Position numbers and translations under genes: made by a program. From assembly GCA_036567205.1 (NCBI GenBank), contig DATCVA010000307.1, positions 1 to 18,333 on the forward strand: DNA of 18,333 nucleotides, written 5' to 3'. Shown piece after piece: positions 7,272-14,336 of this stretch; positions within the stretch are counted from its first letter, which is position 1; each line of letters starts with the position of its first letter. Under the pieces are notes generated by a model. It was not told where the DNA came from. It saw only the letters and a list, made by a program, of their open reading frames with translations, and searched no databases. The stretch is from DATCVA01 sp036567205. Its GTDB lineage: Bacteria > Pseudomonadota > Gammaproteobacteria > Burkholderiales > Burkholderiaceae_B.

Positions 7272-7340
7272 GGCTGAGCTCCGTTTGTTTCTTTATTCTT
7301 CATCATCTTGCGACGGTGTTCGCTAGCACAATCTAGGATG

Positions 7341-7823
7341 TTAATCCGGTTGTGCCCTGTGATGCGCTATTTTTCGAGCGACGCTATAGCATTCGTTAAT
7401 ATGGGCGTTGCCCACTTTTCTTAAAAGGTAATAGCTTACTGTTGCTGATATAGCGCTGCCAATGAAAGGTACATATTTCAGAACAGATTTCGTTGCAATG
7501 CGTTTTGCGCCGAAGCGTACCAGGAGCGCGATTATCCGGTCCGAAGTCAAAGCCTTCCCGATCAGCCCCATACCCATGCTTGCACCGCCCACAATGACTA
7601 TCTTTTGCAGGTCTGGACTTAATTCGTCGATTTGGGCAGGGGTAAGACCGAACTTTTCGTTGATGGCAGGCAGCAGTTTCATCAAGATAGCAACATCCGT
7701 ACCGATATCCACACCCGGTATGGGCACAACCGCTGCGCCGGCGGATATTAGCGAACGTCTGCTAACAAGCTTCCTGCACTGTAGCCGGATTTTATCCAGG
7801 TTCGTTTCTACCCCTGATCGCAT
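7341..7823 (-). CDS. small DUF697/EcsC-like membrane-associated protein of unknown function
   Basis: A 160-residue protein with AAVVPIPGVDIGTDVAILMKLL (about 30-50), a second hydrophobic region IVIVGGASMGMGLIGKAL, and a C-terminal KYVPFIGSAISATVSYYLL segment (about 115-133). The pattern of Gly/Ala-rich amphipathic helices with PIPG and (I/V)PxxGS(A)I matches the DUF697 type domain that is often fused to GTPases; no G-loop is present here, so it is the stand-alone form. It may associate with the membrane. AAGGA is placed six to seven bases before the ATG, and a TGTGAA/TTCACA dyad lies just upstream of that. It is between glxA-like and SRAP genes on the same strand with gaps of 120 and 69 bases. 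Function unknown. Confidence 0.75.
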   Translation of the reverse strand: MRSGVETNLDKIRLQCRKLVSRRSLISAGAAVVPIPGVDIGTDVAILMKLLPAINEKFGLTPAQIDELSPDLQKIVIVGGASMGMGLIGKALTSDRIIALLVRFGAKRIATKSVLKYVPFIGSAISATVSYYLLRKVGNAHINECYSVARKIAHHRAQPD

Positions 7824-7833
7824 ATCTTTTCCT

Positions 7834-7850
7834 TGTGAAATTCATTCACA
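7834..7850. promoter_or_regulatory. dyad TGTGAA-N5-TTCACA upstream of the DUF697-like gene
   Basis: A perfect 6-bp inverted repeat centred about 20 bases upstream of the start codon at 7823, directly abutting the ribosome site. A repressor bound here would block transcription or initiation. A second 4-4-4 dyad, GAAGCATACTTC, is at about 7860-7871. The regulator is unknown. Confidence 0.4.
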
Positions 7851-7943
7851 CTGTACCTAGAAGCATACTTCGAAAATTCCGGGTGGCGGCTTAGAGCTTC
7901 TGCGCGGTGATTGCCGGACGGGATAGAGGCAAGGCCGCCTAAG

Positions 7944-8990
7944 TCAGTTTCGATCGAGATCAATCCGAAATCTGTCGCGATAGTCTTGTGGCGTGATGCC
8001 AAGTTGTTTGCGGAATAGGCGGGCAAGGGTGGATGTGCTTCCAAGTCCGCTGCGGCTGGCTACCCGTGCAAGAGGCCAGGTGGTGCTTTCCAGTAGTTGC
8101 TTTGCGCGGTCCAGTCTGACGAGTTCGACATATTTTGCTGGAGTTATGCCGGTCTCGGCCAGGAATGCGCGTGCGAATGTTCGTTCGCTCATCGCTGCGC
8201 GGTCAGCCAGGGTTGGAACGCTTAGATCTTCGTCCAGGTGTTCTTCTATCCAGACAACGATCGCTCGCAGCCCATTAGCAGCATTTGCCTGGGCGGCCAG
8301 GCTTGTGCTGAACTGAGACTGACCACCGACACGCCGAAGGTAAAGCACCAGCTCGCGCGCGGTATTAAGCGCTACTTGCGGACCACAGTCATGCTCAACA
8401 AAGGCAAGCGACAGGTCGATGCCCGCGGTGACGCCCGCCGAGGTGAAAATGTGTCCGTCGCCAACGAAGATAGCATCAGGGACCACTTCCGTCTTTGGGA
8501 ACATCGCCTCCAGGGCCTTTGTTCCGGACCAATGAGTGGTTGCCCGGCGGCCATCCAATAGGCCACAAACGCCAAGGAGAAACGCGCCCGTGCAGACGCT
8601 TGCTATTCGCCTTGTATATTGAGCGCGAGCGACCAGCCATTTTTGTAATACCGTGCTTGTCGCCACATTGCGCAAGGCGGCCTCGGGCCCTCCCGAGACG
8701 ATAATCGTGTCCAGGTTTTCATTGAGATCGGCAATCGCGAGGGTTCCGGCAATCTGCATTCCTGAACTCGATGTGATCATGCCTCCTGCGGGACTCGCAA
8801 TGATCAGCTCGTACCTGAATGGTTCCGCAGCTATCTTGGGCATATGGTGATTGGCCTTGGTAAAAACCTCTACCGGCCCCGCTATATCCAGGATTTGAAA
8901 CCCGTCGAACCCAACAAGCGCAATTCGGCGCGGCGTACCGTGTACGGGGACGCCGCAGGACGCATCATCCTGGGAAGTCAGTATTTGCAT
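7944..8990 (-). CDS. GlxA-family transcriptional regulator: DJ-1/PfpI domain plus AraC helix-turn-helix
   Basis: A 348-residue two-domain protein. Residues 22-195 form a DJ-1/PfpI amidotransferase-like domain, starting RRIALVGFDGFQILDIAGPVEVF, with the elbow Cys133 in SVCTGAFLLG and the following LLDGRRATTHW. Residues about 240-345 are an AraC/XylS double helix-turn-helix (LSVPTLADRAAMSERTFAR and GLGSTSTLARLFRKQLGITP). Known: GlxA-type regulators activate genes for quaternary amines or small amino acids through a ligand bound in the DJ-1 pocket. The effector here is unknown. The start ATG lacks a strong ribosome site. It follows the exported DJ-1-like gene by 35 bases on the same strand, so the two are probably cotranscribed. 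Confidence 0.94.
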   Translation of the reverse strand: MQILTSQDDASCGVPVHGTPRRIALVGFDGFQILDIAGPVEVFTKANHHMPKIAAEPFRYELIIASPAGGMITSSSGMQIAGTLAIADLNENLDTIIVSGGPEAALRNVATSTVLQKWLVARAQYTRRIASVCTGAFLLGVCGLLDGRRATTHWSGTKALEAMFPKTEVVPDAIFVGDGHIFTSAGVTAGIDLSLAFVEHDCGPQVALNTARELVLYLRRVGGQSQFSTSLAAQANAANGLRAIVVWIEEHLDEDLSVPTLADRAAMSERTFARAFLAETGITPAKYVELVRLDRAKQLLESTTWPLARVASRSGLGSTSTLARLFRKQLGITPQDYRDRFRIDLDRN

Positions 8991-9025
8991 GGTTGAACTA
9001 GTTTAGTTGCTCTTAAGCTTGTGTA

Positions 9026-10195
9026 CTACTGAATTGCCACGCTGCTGTGGTCCGAAGCCCACGGATATTCCATCGTCAACGCCACAATTGCGGCGGTAGG
9101 GCGGTCATATCGGGAGGTGATGCGCGCCAGTACCCGCTCCATCGTCAGAGCAGGGTTATCGGAAGGCGGAGCCGGCAGGATATGGTCTACGGCAGCGGTT
9201 TCAATCGGCCGGTGCGGGCGGATCATAAGGCCGTTTCTGCTACGGACCGCCTTTTGATCATTCCCGACGGTTACTACTGTGGCCATTGCTGTGCGAGAGT
9301 AGGCATCGGCTGTCAGGCCAAGGGCAATTTCATCGACGTTCTCGGTGACTGGAATTCCGATGGTTTCATGGCGCCAGAACATGAGTGTATTGCGAACAAA
9401 CGTCTTTTTGTACTCGCTGGTAAGCTGAAATGCCGACGAGCGGTGGCGTCCGTCCCAGGTTTTCACACCAAGCTCGCGGGCTACGCGCGCTGCGATTTCC
9501 CGGCCGCCTATCGCTTCCACGAGTGCCATCATTACGGGGACGTTGGCGGACACGCCCGTCGATGTCGTAATGCCGTGGTCGGTTACATAGCGTCGATCCC
9601 GCACCCACTGTATGGCAGGGTGATTCTTCTTTAATTGACGAACAGAGTACCAGTGCGCAGTAGCGCGCCGGCCGTCGAGCAGCCCGGCGGCGGCAAGCGT
9701 TCTGGATCCGTTGCAGATGGAGATAATCTTGGCTCCCCTGTGAAATTGAGCAGCGATCCAGTTCATAACAAAAGGATCATCGCCAGGATCCATGGCAGGA
9801 ACCACGATATAGTCGGCGCCATCGGGATAACGCTCGTCAAAAGCGCGGATTGTTGCTTCGGGTTCGATGCTGAGCTTCGGAGGGTAGAGGCGAACCGGTT
9901 CCGTCTTTGGGGCGACCACAGTCACATCGGCAACGTTGGCGTGCCGAAGGATGCCATACGCGACCAGAAAGTCGGACACTTCGGTCGCATTGTTGAGGGT
10001 AACAATAGCAACCACCGGCCGTGAACGCTTTGGCGGAGCCATAGCGTTAATGGTCCGGGCGTGCTCGGCAGGATCAATGACGTTGGCAGGATGATGGCTG
10101 CCTGGTTCTGCGCCCGGAGCAAGAATAATAGGCGCAACCAGCAGCGGCAAGGTCAACGCACACCCAAGGGCGATAAATATCCATTTCTTGCGCAT
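9026..10195 (-). CDS. exported or membrane-anchored DJ-1/PfpI-family protein
   Basis: A 389-residue protein with an N-terminal signal or anchor (residues about 5-27: RKKWIFIALGCALTLPLLVA) then a DJ-1/PfpI domain (about 58-235). The domain keeps the elbow Cys161 (SICNGSRTLAAAGLLDG) and the RRATAHW motif, very like the sensor domain of the neighbouring GlxA-type regulator. There is no helix-turn-helix; instead about 150 C-terminal residues of unknown role include VDEIALGLTADAYSRTAMAT. AGGAGG lies four to five bases before the ATG, an excellent ribosome site. Transcribed together with the glxA-like gene and divergent from an MFS gene. It probably binds or modifies a small molecule in the periplasm. 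Function is not known; enzyme activity cannot be told from the sequence. Confidence 0.88.
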   Translation of the reverse strand: MRKKWIFIALGCALTLPLLVAPIILAPGAEPGSHHPANVIDPAEHARTINAMAPPKRSRPVVAIVTLNNATEVSDFLVAYGILRHANVADVTVVAPKTEPVRLYPPKLSIEPEATIRAFDERYPDGADYIVVPAMDPGDDPFVMNWIAAQFHRGAKIISICNGSRTLAAAGLLDGRRATAHWYSVRQLKKNHPAIQWVRDRRYVTDHGITTSTGVSANVPVMMALVEAIGGREIAARVARELGVKTWDGRHRSSAFQLTSEYKKTFVRNTLMFWRHETIGIPVTENVDEIALGLTADAYSRTAMATVVTVGNDQKAVRSRNGLMIRPHRPIETAAVDHILPAPPSDNPALTMERVLARITSRYDRPTAAIVALTMEYPWASDHSSVAIQ

Positions 10196-10289
10196 GGGGC
10201 CTCCTGTTTATGTGTCTTCATGGTGGCATGCTTGTCTATCGTTATTACGACAGAATGCGTGCAATTTCTGCCAAGTACAGGTTGACGAC

Positions 10290-10308
10290 TTTGGGCGTTC
10301 CGCCCAAA
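10290..10308. promoter_or_regulatory. perfect 8-bp palindrome with 3-base spacer in the divergent promoter region
   Basis: TTTGGGCG-TTC-CGCCCAAA lies in the 244-base gap between the exported DJ-1-like gene and the MFS gene, about 95 bases from one start and 130 from the other. The position suits a shared operator. No U-tract follows, so a terminator is unlikely. The protein that binds is unknown; the nearby GlxA-type regulator is a candidate. Confidence 0.5.
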
Positions 10309-10439
10309 TGGGTCATGGTGAATGAGGCAGCTTTGCTTGTGGAGCACGGATCGGTGTACTGTGTCATGCCAGCGACGGCGCCCGGCGCCTTGTAAACCAC
10401 AAAGTAAAACGCTTATTTAACCCTGAAATAAACGCGATC

Positions 10440-11702
10440 ATGTCCAATACTGAAGTAAGTGCAATGGAGAAATCTTCCGGCTCGCCAGACGTAGCAGACA
10501 ATCCGCGGGGGCTTATCACCGCGCTCGGTATTGGCCAAATATGCTCGTGGGGGTCGCTGTATTACAGTTTTCCCTTAATTGCCGAGGCGATGATGGCGGA
10601 GCTGGGTTGGTCCAGGACGGACGTGTATGGCGCTGCTACGATTGGTTTGGTGCTGGCGGGGTTTCTTGCCTATCCGGTTGGTGTTGCTGTCGATAAAGGG
10701 CACGGCCGGGTGCTTATGGGGACAGCGTCGCTCGTGGCAGTGGTATTGCTGGCTTGCTGGTCGCAAGTCGATAGTTTATTGGGATTTTATCTGCTTGTTG
10801 CCGGCATCGGCGCCTTGCAGGCGGCGGCTTTATACGAGCCCGCGTTTGCCGTGATCACCCGACGGGTGGGGTCGGGCAAGGCCCGCTCTGGCATTACCGC
10901 GATAACGCTGTGGGGCGGATTTGCCAGTACCGTATTTATTCCCCTTGTGCAGTTTTTATTAGACCATTGGGGATGGCGCGATGCTTTGCTTGTATTGGCC
11001 TTTATTAATGGCTTGATCTGCTCGGTGGCGCATTTTGGATTTATCAAGGCTGAAAAAGATGCAATTCATTTTAGCCATTCGGACCATGGAACTATACAGA
11101 CTACAGACAAGCAAGAAGTCAGGGCGGCGTTTCACAAGCCGGTTTTCTGGTTGTTGATGTTGGCGCTGACTGCTTACGCGGGTGCCTTTACTGCTTTTAC
11201 TTTTCACATGTATCCGTTGCTGCTTGAAGGCGGCTTGTCTACCAGCAATGTGGTCTGGGCCATCGCCACGATAGGTCCCGCCCAGGTGGCGGGCCGGATT
11301 CTGATCAGTATTTTTGGCTCGGGAACGTCCATGCGGCGTATCGGAACCTTTGTTGTCGCTGTATTTCCCCTGGTATTCATTGTTTTGGGGCTGAGGCCTT
11401 CAAGCATGTGGATTATTACGGCCGCCTGTGTCGTTTATGGCGCCAGCAACGGTATCTTTACCATTGTGCGGGGCTTGGTTGTACCGGAAATGCTCAGCCG
11501 ACGGGCCTATGGGGCGATCAACGGCTTACTGACCTTTCCCAGCACGCTTGCCAGAGCCTTTGCGCCTGTAGCCGCCGCATTGCTTTGGTCAAGCACGATG
11601 TCTTACGGTGTGGTGATTTGGTCCATTGCGGCAAGCGCCGCACTCTTAACCCTTAGTTTTTGGTTGGCAGCCTGGACCAGTCATTCAATGGCAACACGCT
11701 AG
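10440..11702 (+). CDS. MFS transporter, 12 transmembrane segments
   Basis: A 420-residue hydrophobic protein with about twelve membrane helices and a cytoplasmic central loop (about 202-225, KAEKDAIHFSHSDHG...). The N-half loop GVAVDKGHGRVLMG is the MFS signature between helices two and three, and PEMLSRRAYGAINGLLTFPS lies in the C-half. It belongs to the broad drug/metabolite or oxalate-formate-like MFS group; I cannot name the substrate. The ATG at 10440 has no clear ribosome site and an internal ATG at 10464 is possible. It is divergent from the exported DJ-1-like gene, across a region with a palindromic site, which suggests shared control. It ends 102 bases before the convergent topoisomerase gene. 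Confidence 0.9.
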   Translation: MSNTEVSAMEKSSGSPDVADNPRGLITALGIGQICSWGSLYYSFPLIAEAMMAELGWSRTDVYGAATIGLVLAGFLAYPVGVAVDKGHGRVLMGTASLVAVVLLACWSQVDSLLGFYLLVAGIGALQAAALYEPAFAVITRRVGSGKARSGITAITLWGGFASTVFIPLVQFLLDHWGWRDALLVLAFINGLICSVAHFGFIKAEKDAIHFSHSDHGTIQTTDKQEVRAAFHKPVFWLLMLALTAYAGAFTAFTFHMYPLLLEGGLSTSNVVWAIATIGPAQVAGRILISIFGSGTSMRRIGTFVVAVFPLVFIVLGLRPSSMWIITAACVVYGASNGIFTIVRGLVVPEMLSRRAYGAINGLLTFPSTLARAFAPVAAALLWSSTMSYGVVIWSIAASAALLTLSFWLAAWTSHSMATR

Positions 11703-11712
11703 CCATGACGTC

Positions 11713-11739
11713 CCGCACGAAAGTGCGGCCTCTCTTTCG
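11713..11739 (+). terminator. possible rho-independent terminator after the MFS gene
   Basis: CCGCAC-GAAA-GTGCGG (11713-11728) is a 6-bp stem with a GNRA tetraloop eleven bases after the MFS stop, followed by CCTCTCTTT, a weak U-tract. The stem is stable but the tail is poor, so termination may be partial. Confidence 0.45.
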
Positions 11740-11804
11740 GGGACCTTATCGTGTCGATTTTTATGGTGGCAGGTTCTTCACCTGTTCTGGCAAATGCTAT
11801 GAGT

Positions 11805-12830
11805 TTATGAGTTTGACTGCTCGCTCAGGAATTTGAGCAGGCGCTTTTCGTCCGCACTCAAATTGCGTGAACCGGCGGGGGCTGCAAGGCGCGGCGGCAA
11901 GCGTTGCTGAAGATAGGCCTCGAGGATCTCCGGATGGATATAACACTTTCTGCAGATTGCCGGAGTGTTACCTAAACGTTGGGCCACTTCTTTAACGACG
12001 TCGGCTACGGCTTGGCGAGCGTTAATTTCACTGGTGCTTGACCTTCGCTGCAATGCCGCCAATGCGCTGACCGAGCCAGCCCAAGTGCGATAGTCTTTCG
12101 CGGTGAAATCCGTTCCGGCTGCTTCTTTCAGGTAGGCATTTACCGCATTGGAATCGACTGAGCGAAGTGCTCCTTCCTCATCTTTATAGTGAAACAACTG
12201 GTGCCCGGGAATGTCCATGCATCGCCTGACTATGCGCGCTACCCGAGCGTCCGTGACGGTAACATCGTGCTCGACGCCGCTTTTACCCTTGAAGCGAAAA
12301 CGGATGCGATCCGCCGTAACGGTTGCATGCCCACGCTTTAACGTGGTCAGTCCGTACGATTTGTTGGCATGCGCATAAGCTCGCGACCCGACGCGAATAA
12401 GGGTGGTGTCGAGCAGGCGAACGACGCTTGCAATGATTTTCGCCTGACATAGTTCGCGTCTGGCAAGGTCTTTCTTCACCTGACGCCGAATGCGCGGTAG
12501 GGCCGATCCAAACGCCAGGAGCTGCTGATACTTATCCGCATCCCGAATTTGCGCCCAGCGCTCGTGATATCTATATTGTTTACGGCCCCGTGCATCCCGC
12601 CCGGTAGCCTGCAGATGACCAGAGGCAGACGAACATATCCACACCTTTTCGTAGGCGGGTGGAATCATCAGCGCATTAATACGAGCAAGCGTATCCTTGT
12701 CCGTAATGACTTTCCCGGCGGAATCGGTGTAGCGGAAACCATCTTTGAATCGCTTGCGCGCGATGCCGGGCTGTTGATCATTGACGTAAACTAATTCTAC
12801 GGATAGCGGCTCGGCAGAGCCGTATGTCAT
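11805..12830 (-). CDS. type IB DNA topoisomerase (poxvirus/bacterial TopIB)
   Basis: A 341-residue enzyme of the size usual for bacterial TopIB (about 340). It relaxes supercoils of both signs by nicking one strand and holding the 3' phosphate on tyrosine, without ATP. Seen: N-terminal PPAYEKVWIC (about 56-65); Arg146 in IRVGSRAYA; SYGLTTLKRGH; catalytic Lys183 in GKSG; a second Arg region RIVRRCMDIPG; KDYRTWAGS; and nucleophile Tyr297 in CRKCYIHPE. All positions expected of the family are there. Its ATG overlaps the stop of a small proline-rich ORF (ATGA), and the pair is divergent from the ku-ligD operon. TopIB genes next to Ku/LigD are seen in other soil proteobacteria. The enzyme call is firm. 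Confidence 0.96.
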   Translation of the reverse strand: MTYGSAEPLSVELVYVNDQQPGIARKRFKDGFRYTDSAGKVITDKDTLARINALMIPPAYEKVWICSSASGHLQATGRDARGRKQYRYHERWAQIRDADKYQQLLAFGSALPRIRRQVKKDLARRELCQAKIIASVVRLLDTTLIRVGSRAYAHANKSYGLTTLKRGHATVTADRIRFRFKGKSGVEHDVTVTDARVARIVRRCMDIPGHQLFHYKDEEGALRSVDSNAVNAYLKEAAGTDFTAKDYRTWAGSVSALAALQRRSSTSEINARQAVADVVKEVAQRLGNTPAICRKCYIHPEILEAYLQQRLPPRLAAPAGSRNLSADEKRLLKFLSEQSNS

Positions 12831-13045
12831 TGTTTGTTGCGCGCTTGGTCCGGCCTGCGTGCCCGCATCGCAAGGCTGTATCTTTCCGCTGGCAAATGGT
12901 CGATGCCGGGGGTTTGTTCCGGATCCACTCCCGGCAGTATGTCAGGGATGCTGTCGGGCGGGTTCGATGGCCGTTTGCTGTCCTTGTCGGGCGGCGTTTT
13001 TGGCGGGACATAAGCCTTGTCGCCGGGGCGGGGAGGGGTTGTCAT
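12827..13045 (-). CDS. small proline-rich protein coupled to TopIB, unknown function
   Basis: The start is placed at the ATG at 13045, because GGAG lies seven bases upstream; an upstream in-frame ATG at 13105 has no such site. The product has 72 residues, beginning MTTPPRPGDKAYVPPKTPPD and rich in Pro, Asp, Lys and Arg, with a PPDSIPDILPGVDPEQTPG core and a basic C-terminus (MRARRPDQARNKQ). It looks mostly disordered, with no membrane segment or export signal. The last codons overlap the TopIB start by four bases, so the two are translated together. The promoter should lie in 13046-13263, shared with divergent ku. I do not recognise the family. A role linked to TopIB is inference from coupling only. 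Confidence 0.7.
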   Translation of the reverse strand: MTTPPRPGDKAYVPPKTPPDKDSKRPSNPPDSIPDILPGVDPEQTPGIDHLPAERYSLAMRARRPDQARNKQ

Positions 13046-13212
13046 TTCTATCTCCAGAATCTTTCTGTAAGCCATGCACAACTGCCTCGCCAGAGGTCTG
13101 CGCATATAGCTGTCCAGCTCTTTAGCAAATTATGTGCCTGCAGTCGCGCCGGTATTTTTCTTGCCGGTAATGGTTTGTCGATTCGCTGTACGGAAGCGTC
13201 GGGCAGGACTTG

Positions 13213-13240
13213 GGAACATTTCTTGCTGGTCAAATCAAAC
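13213..13240 (+). promoter_or_regulatory. possible ECF/RpoE-type promoter of the ku-ligD operon
   Basis: GGAAC (13213-13217) is followed after 17 bases by TCAAAC (13235-13240), a layout like extracytoplasmic-function sigma promoters (GGAAC...TCnAA). Transcription would begin near 13247, about 17 bases before the ku ATG, leaving room for the AGGA at about 13253. NHEJ genes are often stress or stationary-phase controlled. Sequence evidence is moderate. Confidence 0.3.
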
Positions 13241-13263
13241 GTACGTAAACGCAGGAATAAGCC

Positions 13264-14334
13264 ATGGCTGCTTCAAGCAAACGCGCTTTATGGAAAGGCG
13301 CTATATCGTTCGGATTGGTTCACATACCGATAGCATTGCACTCGGCTACGACTGAGCAAGGACTGGATTTTGACTGGCTGGACAAGCGCAGCATGGATCC
13401 CGTGGGCTACAAACGCATCAACAAGGCCACGGGCAAGGACATCGACAAGGAAAATATCGTTAAAGGAATTGAGTACGAAGAAGGACAATATGTTGTTTTA
13501 TCGTCGGAGGAAATAGAGGCTGCATATCCAAAAACTACACAGACGGTAGAGATCGAGACGTTCGTGCCAATACGCGATATCCCTTTCGTGTATTTGGAGC
13601 GTCCCTATTATATTTCCCCTATCAACAAGGGCGCTAAAGTGTATGCGCTGCTGCGCGAAGTGCTGCATAAGACCAAAAAAGTCGGTGTTGCGAAGGTTGT
13701 GATCCAGACGAAACAGCATTTGGCGATTTTGATGCCTTGCGGACCTGCTCTGATATTAAACCTGATCCGCTGGAATGAAGAAATCAGGACATGGGACGAT
13801 TTGAACTTGCCCGCCGAAGGCGTCCAGTCGACCGGCCTGACTGAGAAAGAAATGGCGATGGGCGAGCAATTGGTTGCCGATATGAGCACGAAATGGGCGC
13901 CTCAGAATTTCACTGATTCATTTAAAGAACAAATCCTGAGGCTGGTAGAAGAAAAAGTGGAGGCTGGCGAGACGGAGTCTGTGACGCAGCTTGAGGAAGA
14001 GGAAACGGAAACCGTCGGTGCCAAGATTTTTGATCTGACGGAAATGCTGCAACGAAGCTTGAATAAAGGCACCAGAACGGCACCCAAAGACACTCCTTTG
14101 TCCCGTTCGGCAACTGACGTTCCAAGTGTGGGCAAAAAGGTAGCGAAGGCGAAGTCCACGAGTCGGCGAGGCGGATCAGCGACGTTGCCGACAAGCGGTA
14201 AAAAGTCTTCCCCGACTTCGGCGAAAGAATCGGCAGCAAAGAAAACGGCGCCGGTAAAAACCTCTAAAGCAAAAAAGAAAACTGCATCAAAGCAATCTAA
14301 AACAACCACGGGCAGCGGCCGTAAAGCGGCGTGA
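13264..14334 (+). CDS. ku: Ku protein, DNA end-binding factor of bacterial non-homologous end joining
   Basis: A 356-residue Ku; the core (about 1-260) carries SFGLVHIPIALHSATTEQG, HKTKKVGVAKVVIQTKQHL and an EMAMGEQLVADMS segment, the typical bacterial Ku beta-barrel and bridge. Ku forms a ring-shaped homodimer on double-strand ends and recruits LigD. An acidic patch (QLEEEETETVG, about 242) is followed by a lysine-rich tail: 17 Lys and 3 Arg in residues 291-356. Such tails in other bacteria add DNA affinity and help Ku move inward. AGGA is eight bases from the ATG. It overlaps or abuts ligD (GTGACCATG junction), so the two are cotranslated. Start and family are certain. Confidence 0.97.
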   Translation: MAASSKRALWKGAISFGLVHIPIALHSATTEQGLDFDWLDKRSMDPVGYKRINKATGKDIDKENIVKGIEYEEGQYVVLSSEEIEAAYPKTTQTVEIETFVPIRDIPFVYLERPYYISPINKGAKVYALLREVLHKTKKVGVAKVVIQTKQHLAILMPCGPALILNLIRWNEEIRTWDDLNLPAEGVQSTGLTEKEMAMGEQLVADMSTKWAPQNFTDSFKEQILRLVEEKVEAGETESVTQLEEEETETVGAKIFDLTEMLQRSLNKGTRTAPKDTPLSRSATDVPSVGKKVAKAKSTSRRGGSATLPTSGKKSSPTSAKESAAKKTAPVKTSKAKKKTASKQSKTTTGSGRKAA

Positions 14335-14336
14335 CC

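Noticed and set aside
7834..7850. TGTGA...TCACA read as a CRP site.
   Set aside because: The half-sites are 7 bases apart, not the 6 of CRP consensus, so I kept it only as an unassigned dyad.
7808..8044. A 78-codon minus-strand frame spanning the gap between the glxA-like and DUF697-like genes.
   Set aside because: Most of it overlaps glxA in another frame, no ribosome site was seen, and it overruns the next gene's start.
10140..10195. ALGC in the exported DJ-1-like protein as a lipobox.
   Set aside because: The -3 residue is Ala rather than Leu/Val/Ile and the Cys is too early, inside the hydrophobic stretch.
13902..14309. A hydrophobic 135-codon minus-strand frame opposite the ku tail.
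   Set aside because: It mirrors the Lys- and Glu-rich codons of the ku C-terminus (AAG/GAA become CTT/TTC), so its Phe/Leu/Val content is an artefact.
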